Positions 1 through 11,700 of a stretch of DNA of 64,000 nt are shown here, in pieces (the first letter of the stretch is position 1; every line of letters begins with the position of its first letter). The notes under the pieces were generated by a model, which had not been told where the DNA came from, did no database searches, and saw nothing but the letters and a program-made list of their open reading frames with translations. The DNA lies in assembly GCF_001039355.2 (NCBI RefSeq), contig NW_019774402.1, forward strand, positions 956,947 through 1,020,946, given 5' to 3'. The translations under genes and the position numbers were made by a program. This DNA comes from Lingula anatina. Its lineage: Eukaryota > Brachiopoda > Lingulata > Lingulida > Lingulidae.

Positions 1-276
1 AGGGTTGGAAAAAGAGTCAGTGTTTGCAGAGCAATTATAAATATTTATTAGGGCATGTTGATATATTGGTAGCTAATATTGTTGATGGTTTCCTTTTTCA
101 TACTAGCATACAAAAAATGTTCAGACTTGATATTTACTTGAGAAAAGATACATATTTTTAAAGTTATACAATGTTTTGCTTTTGCATTTCTTAATGTCTT
201 TTTAATTTATTTTGTTATAAGATTTATAGTATCCATTTTTCTGAATATATATACAGTACATGTAAATATGTCTCAG

Positions 277-3200
277 GTACTAGAATGTCTTTATCATCAA
301 CGCTGGAGTCAACTTGACGGTCTAGGTGCACTGATTATCACTCCAACCAGAGAGTTAGCGTATCAGATATTTCAAGTCTTGCAGAAGATTGGTTTCAAGC
401 ATGACTTTTCTGCTGGTTTGGTCATAGGGGGCAAGGTGAGGATAATGCTTATAGTGCTCATGTTTCTACACATATACAGTACTGAAAGTTTCAATGCACT
501 GTGCAACTTCTTATCATCATTGAAATGTTGGTTTTAAGTATGTAAGGGTGTATTGTCATTGATAAGTCATTTTCAAATGAATAACCTTTGAACCTTTTTC
601 ATATGAATGCTTAAAATTTGCTTTTAAGTTTATAAGAGATGAGACCAAGAGAATTAATAACACCAACATAGTGATCTGCACTCCGGGAAGGTTACTGCAA
701 CATATGGATGAAACATTTAACTTCAGTGCAGATAATCTTCAAATACTGGGTAAGTACAGGCTTGCTCAAGGTCAGTGTCATCATTTTGAATGTGACTGAG
801 ATCTTTTGCTGAAAATAATTGTCATGTCATAGGGAAAATGATGCAGATCTTTTTTTCTTGTGGCTCATAATATAATATGTGATATGATGTTAACTTTTGA
901 GCAAATCGTGAGGAGATCATTTTTCCTTAAAAATGTATTACATTGTTATCTGTTTCAGTGCTAGATGAAGCAGACAGGATTTTGGATCTTGGTTTTCAGG
1001 ATACCATGAATGCCATCATTTCTAATCTCCCAGAAAACAGACAAACACTTTTGTTCTCTGCAACTCAAACCAAGTGAGTTTCAGCAAAAAAGTGATGACC
1101 TTGTATGTGTAGCAAAGATAACAAAAATTAAGTAGATGCACTAAGATTTCTATATTCTTATTTATGTAACTTAAAGTAATTTATTCAAAAATTGACAAGG
1201 AAAATAGGAAATGTGTAGGTGAGGTTGGTGTCAGTAAATTTTTTCTTTGCTCAAATTTTAGGTCAGTGAAGGACTTGGCTCGACTGAGTCTGAAGGATCC
1301 TATGTATGTGTCAGTACATGAGAATGCAGCACACAGTACACCAACACAGCTAGCACAGAGTTACCTTGTTTGTGAACTTCACCAGAAATTGGACTTGCTA
1401 TGGTCATTTATAAAGAATCATTTAAAATCAAAGATCATGGTGTTCCTCTCCAGCTGCAAACAGGTGAGCATTTGAGGGTAACAGTAAGTAACATCCAGCC
1501 ATGCTTTACTATTTGGGCATGTCTTGTTAGCAAAAAGCTGTAATACTGATAACATATTTTTACACCGAATCCAGGAAATCAAGGACTAAGCTGTTAGCAT
1601 ATGGGAGTTTTCAATGAGATATTTATTTTGCAAAGAATGAAAAATGAAAAATATGGTTTGTACTTGTTGAAGATTTCTTTATTTTCTGTAATGGACTTTT
1701 AACTCCCTAAAAAACAAAAATTATAATTTAGTTTTATAATATATTTTACCAGGTAAAGTATGTTTATGAAGCCTTCAGAAAGCTGCGACCAGGTAATAGT
1801 GTTATAGCTCTCCATGGAGGGATGAACCAGTTGAAGAGAGTGGATGCCTACAACATGTTCTGTAGAAAACAGCATGCAGTGTTACTGGCCACAGATATTG
1901 CTGCAAGAGGTCTTGGTAAGTTTGTTGGCTTTTATACCATTTTTTTTTTGCCATTGTTTAGAGAAATATCATAAATATTTTAGTTATGGTTTGTTTGCAG
2001 TAGAGTTAGTGGGATGCTTTATTGCTTTGGCCTGAAAATATAAAGTCTAAGACATTTGTTAATGCTATTTTCAGATTTATGATATTTGACCTCTCTGTGT
2101 ATTAAGTATTCTCTGCTAATATACCCATTATATTATTATTTAATAGATTTCCCTGCAGTCCACTGGGTTGTCCAGTTAGACTGTCCAGAAGATGCAAACA
2201 CATATATCCATAGAGTGGGAAGAACTGCAAGGTATAATGGAAAACATTGACAATTAATTCACATGATACTGTGACCAAATATATATTTTTGATAGTTATG
2301 TAAACATGCTTCCATGAATACATGACTTAAATGAAATATTTCACTAGTGGATTTGTTATTTAAAAATAAAAGGGAAATAATCACTAATAATTATTGTGTC
2401 TTTGAAATAGATATGAAACTGGTGGTGAGGCATTGTTGATATTGCTGCCATCTGAGGAAGCTGCCATGATACAGCTGCTGGAGGAAAAGAAAATACCTAT
2501 TCAAAATATCAAGTAAGGGCACACATTGGTGTATTGGGGACATTCTGTAAAGAGGTGGACTTGTTCATGCACAGAAATGTTTCTTAATGTATGCAGAAGT
2601 ATTATATTTTTATGAACATAAATTTTTTTAGTTTGATTATGCTTTTATATATATATATTGCAAAGGGGGTGACCATGGGATATGTTTTTTTTCATCTTTT
2701 GGTTTAAAAATAAGTCTTGTTCCAATATATACAATCACACACTGCTCATTTTGACAGAGTTAATCCCAAAAGATGGCAGAGCATCAAGGGCAAGCTTGAG
2801 TCTTGTTGTGCAGCAGATGTTCACTTCAAAGAGATGGCTCAAAGGGTAAATTTTTAAGTGGAATCAAATAAGTTATAGTTTTAAATTGCTATTTATTCTT
2901 ATTTACACATAATTTGTTTTTTAATTTTGTGATATGTAATAACATAGTGTTTGATAACATTTAACATTTAAATATCAAGATGTAGTTGTTTGAACTTATG
3001 ATTTTTATAGTGTATAAGATATATTTTAAGGAAAACATTTCATTTATCTTTGCATTTTTATTCTTTATAGGCATTTGTAGCTTATTTGAAGGCAGTGTTC
3101 CTCATGAGTGACAAAAAAGTGTTTAAAGTTCATGCCTTGGACACAGAACAGTTTGCAAGGTATGAACAAAATAATTATGGCTGGAGAAAATGTGTAAAAT

Positions 3201-6200
3201 ACAGTTGAGAGAATTAAAGTCAGGTGTTTTCCTGTGTTCTATCAGTGAAGTATTATTTTGCTCAAAATTTTTATACTTTAATTTGTTCAGTAGCTTAATT
3301 TTAATGGCTGTGTTTGCTTGTTTAAGTTCATTAGGTCTGGCCTTCCCACCAAGAGTACGGTTTCTGCAGAAGGACAAGAAAAGACTTGAAGCAAAACAAG
3401 TAGCAAAAGATGCATCATTAATGCAGAATGTTGACAGTGAATCAAAATCCAACAGTAATGAGAGTGATTTTTCTGAAAGAAATAAACTGTTACAAATTGA
3501 CCAATTTGAGAACAGTCAAAACAATGAAGACAGTGATAGGGAGTCAGGAAGTGACAACGAAAGTGATAATGAAAGTGATAATGAAAGTGATGATGATGGA
3601 AGTGAAACATGCCCAAGCAACCAAAAAGATATTGAGAAAGATAATTCCCCAAATCAAGTAACTAAAAGTGAAAAACATTTAGAGAAAAAAAGGAACCCTA
3701 CAGGAAGTACGGAGGCAGCAAAAGAAGTTCTTCAGTTCCAAGTGGAAGATGATGATGATGATGGCGATTCTCTTTTTCAAGTGAAGAAAAGAATTGACCC
3801 TGTAATTTCTGATGAGGTAATTTTTGAATTTAGTTAATTTATGAAAATGAGGTATGTGCCCACTCTGATCCTTGATATAGTTTGTTTCTAATGGGGTGAA
3901 AAGTTTCCATTGTTTAATTACCGATATATTTTACAGGACGAGAAGGAATGTGCGGTAACTTTGGAGAAAGCAAAGAAGGCTAAAGCAGTCACAAAAGCAG
4001 CAGTTGCAAGGAAGATTCACAAGAAAAATCTAAAAGTGAACACAAAAATACTGTTTAATGAGGAAGGAGAGGTGGGATATCTAAATGTCTTTGTATTCTT
4101 TCACAAACATTTGCATGGTGGATCCATTTTTGTGAAAAAGCTGGTCACTGTCTACATTTGCTGCATGTTGTATTTCAAAATATTATGACTTATTCAATTT
4201 AAGTATTTAGTTTTTTTTACAATACACTGGTCAAAAGCATGTGTGAATTTGATTCTGCCTTTGATACCATCAAGGAGCGGCTGACAGGAGTTCTAGCTTT
4301 GTCATGGAATTTTTTATTCAGTACTGATTTTTTCATTATTCTCTGTTTTAGTGTTACTGTGTCATTAATATAATGTAGAATGTGGATGCTGTCTCTTCAG
4401 GTTATTCAAGATCCCTTGCGTACACGTCAAACGGTTCTCCCTGAGGAAGAGGCATGTGATGGGGGTATTAACATTGATGTTGCTAAGAAGGTCATGCAAC
4501 AAGAGGACAAGGTGGACAAGCAAATGTTTAGGGAGAGAATCAAGAAACAGCATAAGGTAAAGTATTATTTCTTAAATATCATTTTAAAAGCAAACTCATA
4601 ATAATAGTTTACTGTTTTTATTGGTAGTTGATGGATTTAAATAACAAAGTTTGTTCCTCATGAGACTATTTTCAGCCTATGCACCTACAAGGCATGTGTT
4701 ATCAAAATAAACATTAGAAGAGTTACAAAACACAGTCAGATAAAAGTGCACCTTACTTTGATTTCTTTGTTGCTCCCATTTAAAACATTCAAGACTTTTC
4801 CCAGTCATCATTTTGACAGTCGGTTTCCTCAGAAGACGACTGTTATTTTCTTTGATGACTTGACAGCTTACAGATTTTATTTATTTGTGATGGTTTGATT
4901 TGTTGGGACAGTGGATAGTCTAAAAAACTTAACATTATTTGATATGGCACAGTTGTGTTTAAGTACATTAATGAAAATATCATTTCGAAGATGGAATATC
5001 ATAATAAAGGTAAAACATATTGTTGCCATGAATCTGTGGTATTTCTGCTGATATGACTTATCACTCCTGCCAGTCAGTTAAAAGTTATATGCAACTATTA
5101 ATGGGGAGAGGAATGGGATAACATTCCAGAAAGTCTACATTTAAAGCCTCTCTTACAACCCATCGTGCGTGCTTAGGGATCGAGGAACTTGAAACTGCTC
5201 AGCTGCCACTTCTTCCAGGTGGTCAGAACCTCTTGCCCTGAGCCAGACTTTTTCTTGTGGGGGTTCATCATCTTGCCAACTTGGGTGCGCTGATTCTTGA
5301 ACCAACCTGAAACATTACAAGAAAACACCACTAAATAAAGGTCTTGGAATTACACAGTAATAGTATAATGATGTTGCTACTGTAACATGGCTGAAACTAT
5401 TTTTTATACTTACTCTTCCAAATACATAATATTTTAGTATAAATGTTGTGGAATATCTACACATTTAATGGCCAAAAATGTCACTCACCATGACTGTTCA
5501 GTTGAGCAGCCATTTGGTCCAGAACCTTCCTCTTGTACTGGGTGTTGCTATATTTGGGTTTCCCTTGTTGTAGAACTCGTTGTGTTGTTAAAAAAACTCA
5601 ACGAGTCTAGCCTCCTCCTCACTTCAATCGTGATGGGTTCTGCTTCCCTGTGGCACTTGTGGTGCTTTCCACATCTGCCTCCACACCTGAACCTTCTTCT
5701 TCTTCTCCTCCTTCAAGCCTTTCTCCTTCGGGCAGTTTTCGGGCTGCGTGCTTTGCGTCGTGTTTCCGTCACCAAAAAAAGTACGTTCCACGTACATGTA
5801 TCTTACTGCTTGGCCAATTTTTTGCATGCAAACTGCTCGTAGAAGCATGCACAACTGGTTGTAAGAGTAGTTTAACTGATGAACCTGGTCACCAGTGTCA
5901 ATTTCTTGCACCTCCATAAATTTTTGCAGTTCACTCTTCTTTTGGACTGAGTATATGTCAAATATTGCAGACATCATGGTGCCTTCATCTCTCTTGAACT
6001 CCTCCAACTCACTGTTTGGGGGCCCCATAACCGCAATCCTTGGAAAAGGCCTGACAGCAGTTCTTATTGAAAGATGATCATTTTCTTTTATAATTTTGTA
6101 TTCTATTGCAGGAAGAAAGGATGAAGTCCAAAGCAGCAAGGAGGGCAGAAGATGCAAGAAGAAAAGGTTTAGAGGTAGCTTAACTTTTATTATGTTTTTG

Positions 6201-6938
6201 TAAAATTTGTTGACGAGTATCAAATAATACAAATTGATCATTTAAGTGCAAAATAAATGTAGACACTACAAAAATCTTTCCGAAATTAACTTGATTCAGT
6301 ACACTTGCAAATTATGTTTGGAGAATGAAAATGGTAATAAGATACTTGGAAAAAATAAATAACAAAAGTTGTTTAATAAACATATACTCTTTAAATAATT
6401 TCTTTGCAAACCTGAAGGTAGAAGATGAAGAACCAGTTGCTCATTTACCAAGTGGAGATGAAGATGCTGCCATTGATCTTCTACCTGACCCTGATCTTAT
6501 TTATGGCAGGAAAGACACTGGTACAAGCTCTGAGGATGGGGAGAACAGTTCTGAAGAGGATGAGTAAGTGTAACAACTGTTTTGTAGATAAAGATAGTAA
6601 AAACAATTTGTAGAATAAAGTAATGGGAAAGTTATTATTATAGATTTACGAAATAAAGAGAAAAATTCTCAGGATTTTACTTAAAGTAGTAATGTTGAAC
6701 TTGTCTATTAATTCAAAACCAAACTTTCAATGTTTTATATTTAGTTTTGTACCATAACTGCTAATTTTTCATCCCCAGACCTATCAATAAGAGAGCAAGA
6801 GTTTCAGTAAGCAATGAAGATAGTGCAGGGAGTGAATCAGAAGATGGAGATGAAGAGGAAGATGAAAGTGAAGATGAAAACGATGGTCTTACATTAGAGG
6901 ATAATGAAGAACTGGCATTAAAATTACTGCAGAGCTGA
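277..6938 (+). CDS. DDX10: DDX10/Dbp4-like DEAD-box RNA helicase, 5'-truncated by window edge (copy 1)
   Basis: Fifteen exons can be joined in frame to give 757 residues ending at TGA 6936-6938: 277-435, 629-749, 959-1073, 1262-1463, 1753-1915, 2147-2231, 2411-2512, 2758-2845, 3071-3159, 3327-3816, 3937-4071, 4401-4556, 6112-6174, 6418-6563, 6779-6938. All introns are GT-AG. Visible helicase motifs in order are PTRELA (Ia), TPGRLL (Ib), [10 protein letters not shown] (II), FSATQT (III), [15 protein letters not shown] (V) and HRVGRTAR (VI). A helicase-C extension with the [14 protein letters not shown] block follows, then a long acidic Ser/Glu/Asp-rich and Lys-rich tail, as in animal DDX10. 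The N-terminus with the Q-motif and Walker A (motif I) lies upstream of the window; DDX10 proteins are about 870 aa. The family acts in the nucleolus in small-subunit rRNA processing and U14 snoRNA release (Dbp4 in yeast). No lesion is visible, so this looks like a functional allele. Confidence 0.95.
5173..5990 (-). pseudogene. Decayed Myb/homeodomain-like HTH gene fragment inside a DDX10 intron (copy 1)
   Basis: On the minus strand, inside DDX10 intron 4557-6111, two pieces join across a GT-AG intron: an exon ending at 5489 (donor GTGAGT) and a last exon 5306-5173 ending in TAA. The joined reading gives a helix-rich region with a [11 protein letters not shown] recognition-helix-like motif, then a basic KKKSG stretch and a [10 protein letters not shown] tail. 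This pattern resembles the Myb/SANT- or homeodomain-like proteins carried by Harbinger-type elements. Upstream (about 5600-5990) is a further coding-looking stretch ([12 protein letters not shown], then [13 protein letters not shown]). The frame is broken by a T-run and by stops near 5580-5620. The same structure occurs in copy 2. I infer a dead transposon-associated or retrocopied gene; the family assignment is tentative. Confidence 0.45.
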
Positions 6939-6984
6939 TGACTCATATTCTTTTCAAAAGAGTTACATGCAGAAATGCCACGTT

Positions 6985-6990
6985 AATAAA
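6985..6990 (+). promoter_or_regulatory. Polyadenylation signal of DDX10 copy 1
   Basis: AATAAA lies 47 bases after the DDX10 stop codon, and the same hexamer is kept at the same place in copy 2 (13926). Confidence 0.6.
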
Positions 6991-7946
6991 TTATTTTCGT
7001 ACATTGTAATTTTCTTCATTCAAATATACATAATACACTCGCCTCAAAAGTTGGGAAACATTGTTAATTTGAATATTTATAAAATAACCATATGAGCGAA
7101 GGTAAATATTTTAACCAAATATTGATGGAAAATGTACCTATCATATGTTACTTTTTTAAATAAACTGATGATTTTCCCACTACATTACATAGTTTTTTAA
7201 TTATTGTAAAACAAATACGTGTTTCAGAACTTTTTGGTAGAAATGGTTCTTTTGGCCAATGAACTCTGCAAAAATTGTCAAAAGCTTTCAAGTTTTTTGA
7301 ATAAATGTATTAACTGTGGCCATATGTGCTTATTTGAAACAAAATCTTTGCCTTGCTTACCTGGTCCCTGGTATACGGCAGAGAAAAAGACTTACATTTC
7401 GATTAGCTGATTTTGTCAACAAATAACAATAATATTAATGACAATAATCATAATTTATTAACTTATTGCAACCCAAAGGTTGAAGTTGTACACAGTGGAT
7501 AATAATTTGAGGTGGATATAAGCTTAGATAAAAAACAATTCTACTTCACTGACACGAAACTTGGAAATTAAAGACAGATTTATGAAAGTTCTTTATAATT
7601 TGCAGTCATAACCTTTGGCACTATAAGTTTGCAGATTCTTCTTAAGGAACAAGCCTTTCTTACCATAAATGTGTCAATATTTGATGGAAAACCTTGTGAA
7701 AAGTGTATCCCTCCTTTGCTACAAAAGTAAAAGCTGGATAAATTGTCCTATGGGCTCATTTTTTGGACAAACTCAAGCTCATTTTTGTACCTACAAACTC
7801 CTTTTTGTACCTACATTGCAGGTCTTTCCAATTGCCCCTTTCAATTTTCCTAGGTGAGGAATATCCACTTTTGCAAGCCTACCATTGTCTTTGCAATTAT
7901 TCTTTAAATACGTACAATGCTTCATAATTGACATGCAGACATTTAA
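6991..7946. other. 3' flank of DDX10, no gene seen
   Basis: AT-rich non-coding sequence. Short open frames carry no recognisable motif and are not preserved in the second copy (13932-15047), which differs by small indels. Confidence 0.6.
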
Positions 7947-8260
7947 AGGGATAATAACTCTTCGTTTCAGCCAAAAAATGAATTTTCCTGGAGTAAACAA
8001 CAATTTTCACATACTCACCAATGGTGAATGAATCCATTTTTACATTCAAAGTTAGTCCCTGGTTTTTTTCTAAAAAGTTTGGTTTTTTGTTAGAGTATAA
8101 CCATCAGTGGAGGTCACATGGTCTAAAGAAAAGCTCAGATATCAGAATAATAGCTATAACTGCCGTTTTTGTGGTAAAACAGAATCTATTATATTTCTGT
8201 GAGTTATTCACAATGTTTTTATTGTGAAATATAGATCTCATACGAAGAGTTATTATCCCT
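7947..8260. mobile_element. 314-bp MITE with TTAA target duplication
   Basis: The two ends are perfect 19-bp inverted repeats beginning AGGGATAATAACTCTTCG, flanked on both sides by TTAA (7943-7946 and 8261-8264). The allelic copy carries a single intact TTAA at 15048-15051 and no insert. That proves the boundaries and the target duplication. TTAA duplication is the rule for piggyBac and Kolobok DNA transposons; the element encodes nothing, so it is non-autonomous. Confidence 0.9.
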
Positions 8261-8265
8261 TTAAT

Positions 8266-8460
8266 GCAAATATACATATATATACATGTAATTTGTCAGG
8301 TGAAGCATGCAAAGTAGCCAACCTACCTTACACGAAATGTAATGTTGCATGTAAGCTGTGAAGCAAATGTACACATATGTACATGTAATATGTCAGGTGA
8401 AGTACCGAAAAGTATCAAATGTACCTCATGAAATGTAATGTTGCATATAAGCTGTAAAGC
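8266..8460. repeat. Two ~97-bp tandem units, allelic length variant
   Basis: Units 8266-8362 and 8363-8460 share the blocks TACATGTAAT, TGTCAGGTGAAG and GAAATGTAATGTTGCAT. Copy 2 has only one unit, at about 15053-15150. Confidence 0.75.
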
Positions 8461-8687
8461 ATATCTGTCCTTACATATTGCAGTAAATATTTGTTTACAG
8501 ATTAGAATGGCTTTTACTCAGTTGTCTTAACTTCCTGGCAGTATCATTGAGTCAAACAGGGCTTGGCACTAATGCCTGTGTACCATGAAAATCTGACTCC
8601 CCTAAAAGGTGACTCCCCAGTCAGATTTTCATAATGAAACTGGGGTCAAAATTTCATGGAAGAAGTAAAATTTTCATTATGATTTTC

Positions 8688-8688
8688 N
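8688..8688. other. Single-N contig join inside a palindromic repeat
   Basis: One N separates the end of copy 1 (equivalent to base 15362 of copy 2) from the start of copy 2 (equivalent to base 1692 of copy 1). The left contig stops inside an inverted repeat (8579 onward), a plausible cause of the assembly break. Confidence 0.85.
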
Positions 8689-8748
8689 AGACTTTTAACT
8701 CCCTAAAATACAAAAATTATAATTTAGTTTTATAATATATTTTACCAG

Positions 8749-11700
8749 GTAAAGTATGTTTATGAAGCCTTCAGAAAGCTGCGACCAGGTAATAGTGTTA
8801 TAGCTCTCCATGGAGGGATGAACCAGTTGAAGAGAGTGGATGCCTACAACATGTTCTGTAGAAAACAGCATGCAGTGTTACTGGCCACAGATATTGCTGC
8901 AAGAGGTCTTGGTAAGTTTGTTGGCTTTTGTACCATTTTTTTTTTGCCAATGTTTAGAGAAATATCATAAATATTTTAGTTATGGTTTGTTTGCAGTAGA
9001 GTTAGTGGGATGCTTTATTGCTTTGGCCTGAAAATATAAAGTCTAAGACATTTGTTAATGCTATTTTCAGATTTATGATATTTGACCTCTCTGTGTATTA
9101 AGTATTCTCTGCTAATATACCCATTATATTATTATTTAATAGATTTCCCTGCAGTCCACTGGGTTGTCCAGCTAGACTGTCCAGAAGATGCAAACACATA
9201 TATCCATAGAGTGGGAAGAACTGCAAGGTATGATGGAAAACATTGACAATTAATTCACATGATACTGTGACCAAATATATATTTTTGATAGTTATGTAAA
9301 CATGCTTCCATGAATACATGACTTAAATGGAATATTTCACTAGTGGATTTGTTATTTAAAAAAAAGGGAAATAATCACTAATAATTATTGTGTCTTTGAA
9401 ATAGATATGAAACTGGTGGTGAGGCATTGTTGATATTGCTGCCATCTGAGGAAGCTGCCATGATACAGCTGCTGGAGGAAAAGAAAATACCTATTCAAAA
9501 TATCAAGTAAGGGCACACATTGGTGTATTGGGGACATTCTGTAAAGAGGTGGACTTGTTCATGCACAGAAATGTTTTTTTAATGTATGCAGTATTATATT
9601 GTATTATATTTTTATGAACATAAATTTTTTTAGTTTGATTATGCTGTTATATATATTGCAAAGGGGGTGATCATGGGATATGTTTTTTTTTTCATCTTTT
9701 GGTTTAAAAATAAGTCTTGTTCCAATATATACAATCACACACTGCTCATTTTGACAGAGTTAATCCCAAAAGATGGCAGAGCATCAAGGGCAAGCTTGAG
9801 TCTTGTTGTGCAGCAGATGTTCACTTCAAAGAGATGGCTCAAAGGGTAAATTTTTAAGTGGAATCAAATAAGTTATGGTTTTAAATTGCTATTTATTCTT
9901 ATTTACACATAATTTGTTTTTTAATTTTGTGATATGTAATAACATAGTGTTTGATAACATTTAACATTTAAACATCAAGATGTAGTTGTTTGAATTTATG
10001 ATTTTTATAGTGTATAAGATATATTTTAAGGAAAACATTTCATTTGTCTTTGCATTTTTATTCTTTATAGGCATTCGTAGCTTATTTGAAGGCAGTGTTC
10101 CTCATGAGTGACAAAAAAGTGTTTAAAGTTCATGCCTTGGACACAGAACAGTTTGCAAGGTATGAACAAAATAATTATGGCTGGAGAAAATGTGTAAAAT
10201 ACAGTTGAGAGTATTAAAGTCAGGTGTTTTCCTGTGTTCTATCAGTGAAGTATCATTTTGCTCAAAATTTTTATACTTTAATTTGTTCAGTAGCTTAATT
10301 TTAATGGCTGTGTTTGCTTGTTTAAGTTCATTAGGTCTGGCCTTCCCACCAAGAGTACGGTTTCTGCAGAAGGACAAGAAAAGACTTGAAGCAAAACAAG
10401 TAGCAAAAGATGCATCATTAATGCAGAATGTTGACAGTGAATCAAAATCCAACAGTAATGAGAGTGATTTTTCTGAAAGAAATAAACTGTTACAAATTGA
10501 CCAATTTGAGAACAGTAAAAACATTGAAGACGGTGATAGGGAGTCAGGAAGTGACAACGAAAGTGATAATGAAAGTGATGATGATGGAAGTGAAACATGC
10601 CCAAGCAACCAAAAAGATATTGAGAAAGATAATTCCCCAAATCAAGTAACTAAAAGTGAAAAACATTTAGAGAAAAAAAGGAACCCTACAGGAAGTACAG
10701 AGGCAGCAAAAGAAGTTCTTCAGTTCCAAGTGGAAGATGATGATGATGATGATGGCGATTCTCTTTTTCAAGTGAAGAAAAGAATTGACCCTGTAATTTC
10801 TGATGAGGTAATTTTTGAATTTAGTAAATTTATGAAAATGAGGCATGTGCCCACTCTGATCCTTGATATAGTTTGTTTCTAATGGGGTGAAAAGTTTCCA
10901 TTGTTTAATTACCGATATATTTTACAGGACGAGAAGGAATGTGCGGTAACTTTGGAGAAAGCAAAGAAGGCTAAAGCAGTCACAAAAGCAGCAGTTGCAA
11001 GGAAGATTCACAAGAAAAATCTAAAAGTGAACACAAAAATACTGTTTAATGAGGAAGGAGAGGTGGGATATCTAAATGTTTTTGTATTCTTTCACCAACA
11101 TTTGCATGGTGGATCCATTTTTGTGAAAAAGCTGGTCACTGGCTACATTTGCTGCATGTTGTATTTCAAAATATTACTACTAATTCAATTTAAATATTTA
11201 GTTTTTTTTTACAATACACTGGTCAAAAGCATGTGTCATTTTGTTTCTGCCTTTGATACCATCTAGGAGCGGGTGACAGGAGTTCTAGCTTTGTCATGGA
11301 ATTTTTTTATTCAGTACTCATTTTTTCATTATTCTCTGTTTTAGTGTTACTGTGTTATTAATATAATGTAGAAAGTGGATGCTGTCTCTTCAGGTTATTC
11401 AAGATCCCTTGCGTACACGTCAAACGGCTCTCCCTGAGGAAGAGGCATATGAAGGGGGTATTGATATTGATATTGCTAAGAAGGTCATGCAACAAGAGGA
11501 CAAGATGGACAAGCAAATGTTTAGGGAGAGAATCAAGAAACGGCATAAGGTAAAGTATTATTTCTTAAAAGCAAACTCATAATAATAGTTTACTGTTTTT
11601 ATTGGTAGTTGATGGATTTAAATAACAAAGTTTGTTCCTCATGAGACTATTTTCAGCCTATGCACCTACAAGGCATGTGTTATCAAAATAAACAGAAGAG

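Noticed and set aside
3123-3652. Minus-strand open frames across the acidic DDX10 exon (also 10123-10640)
   Set aside because: His/Ser-rich shadows of the repetitive GAT/GAA coding strand; no splice or domain support.
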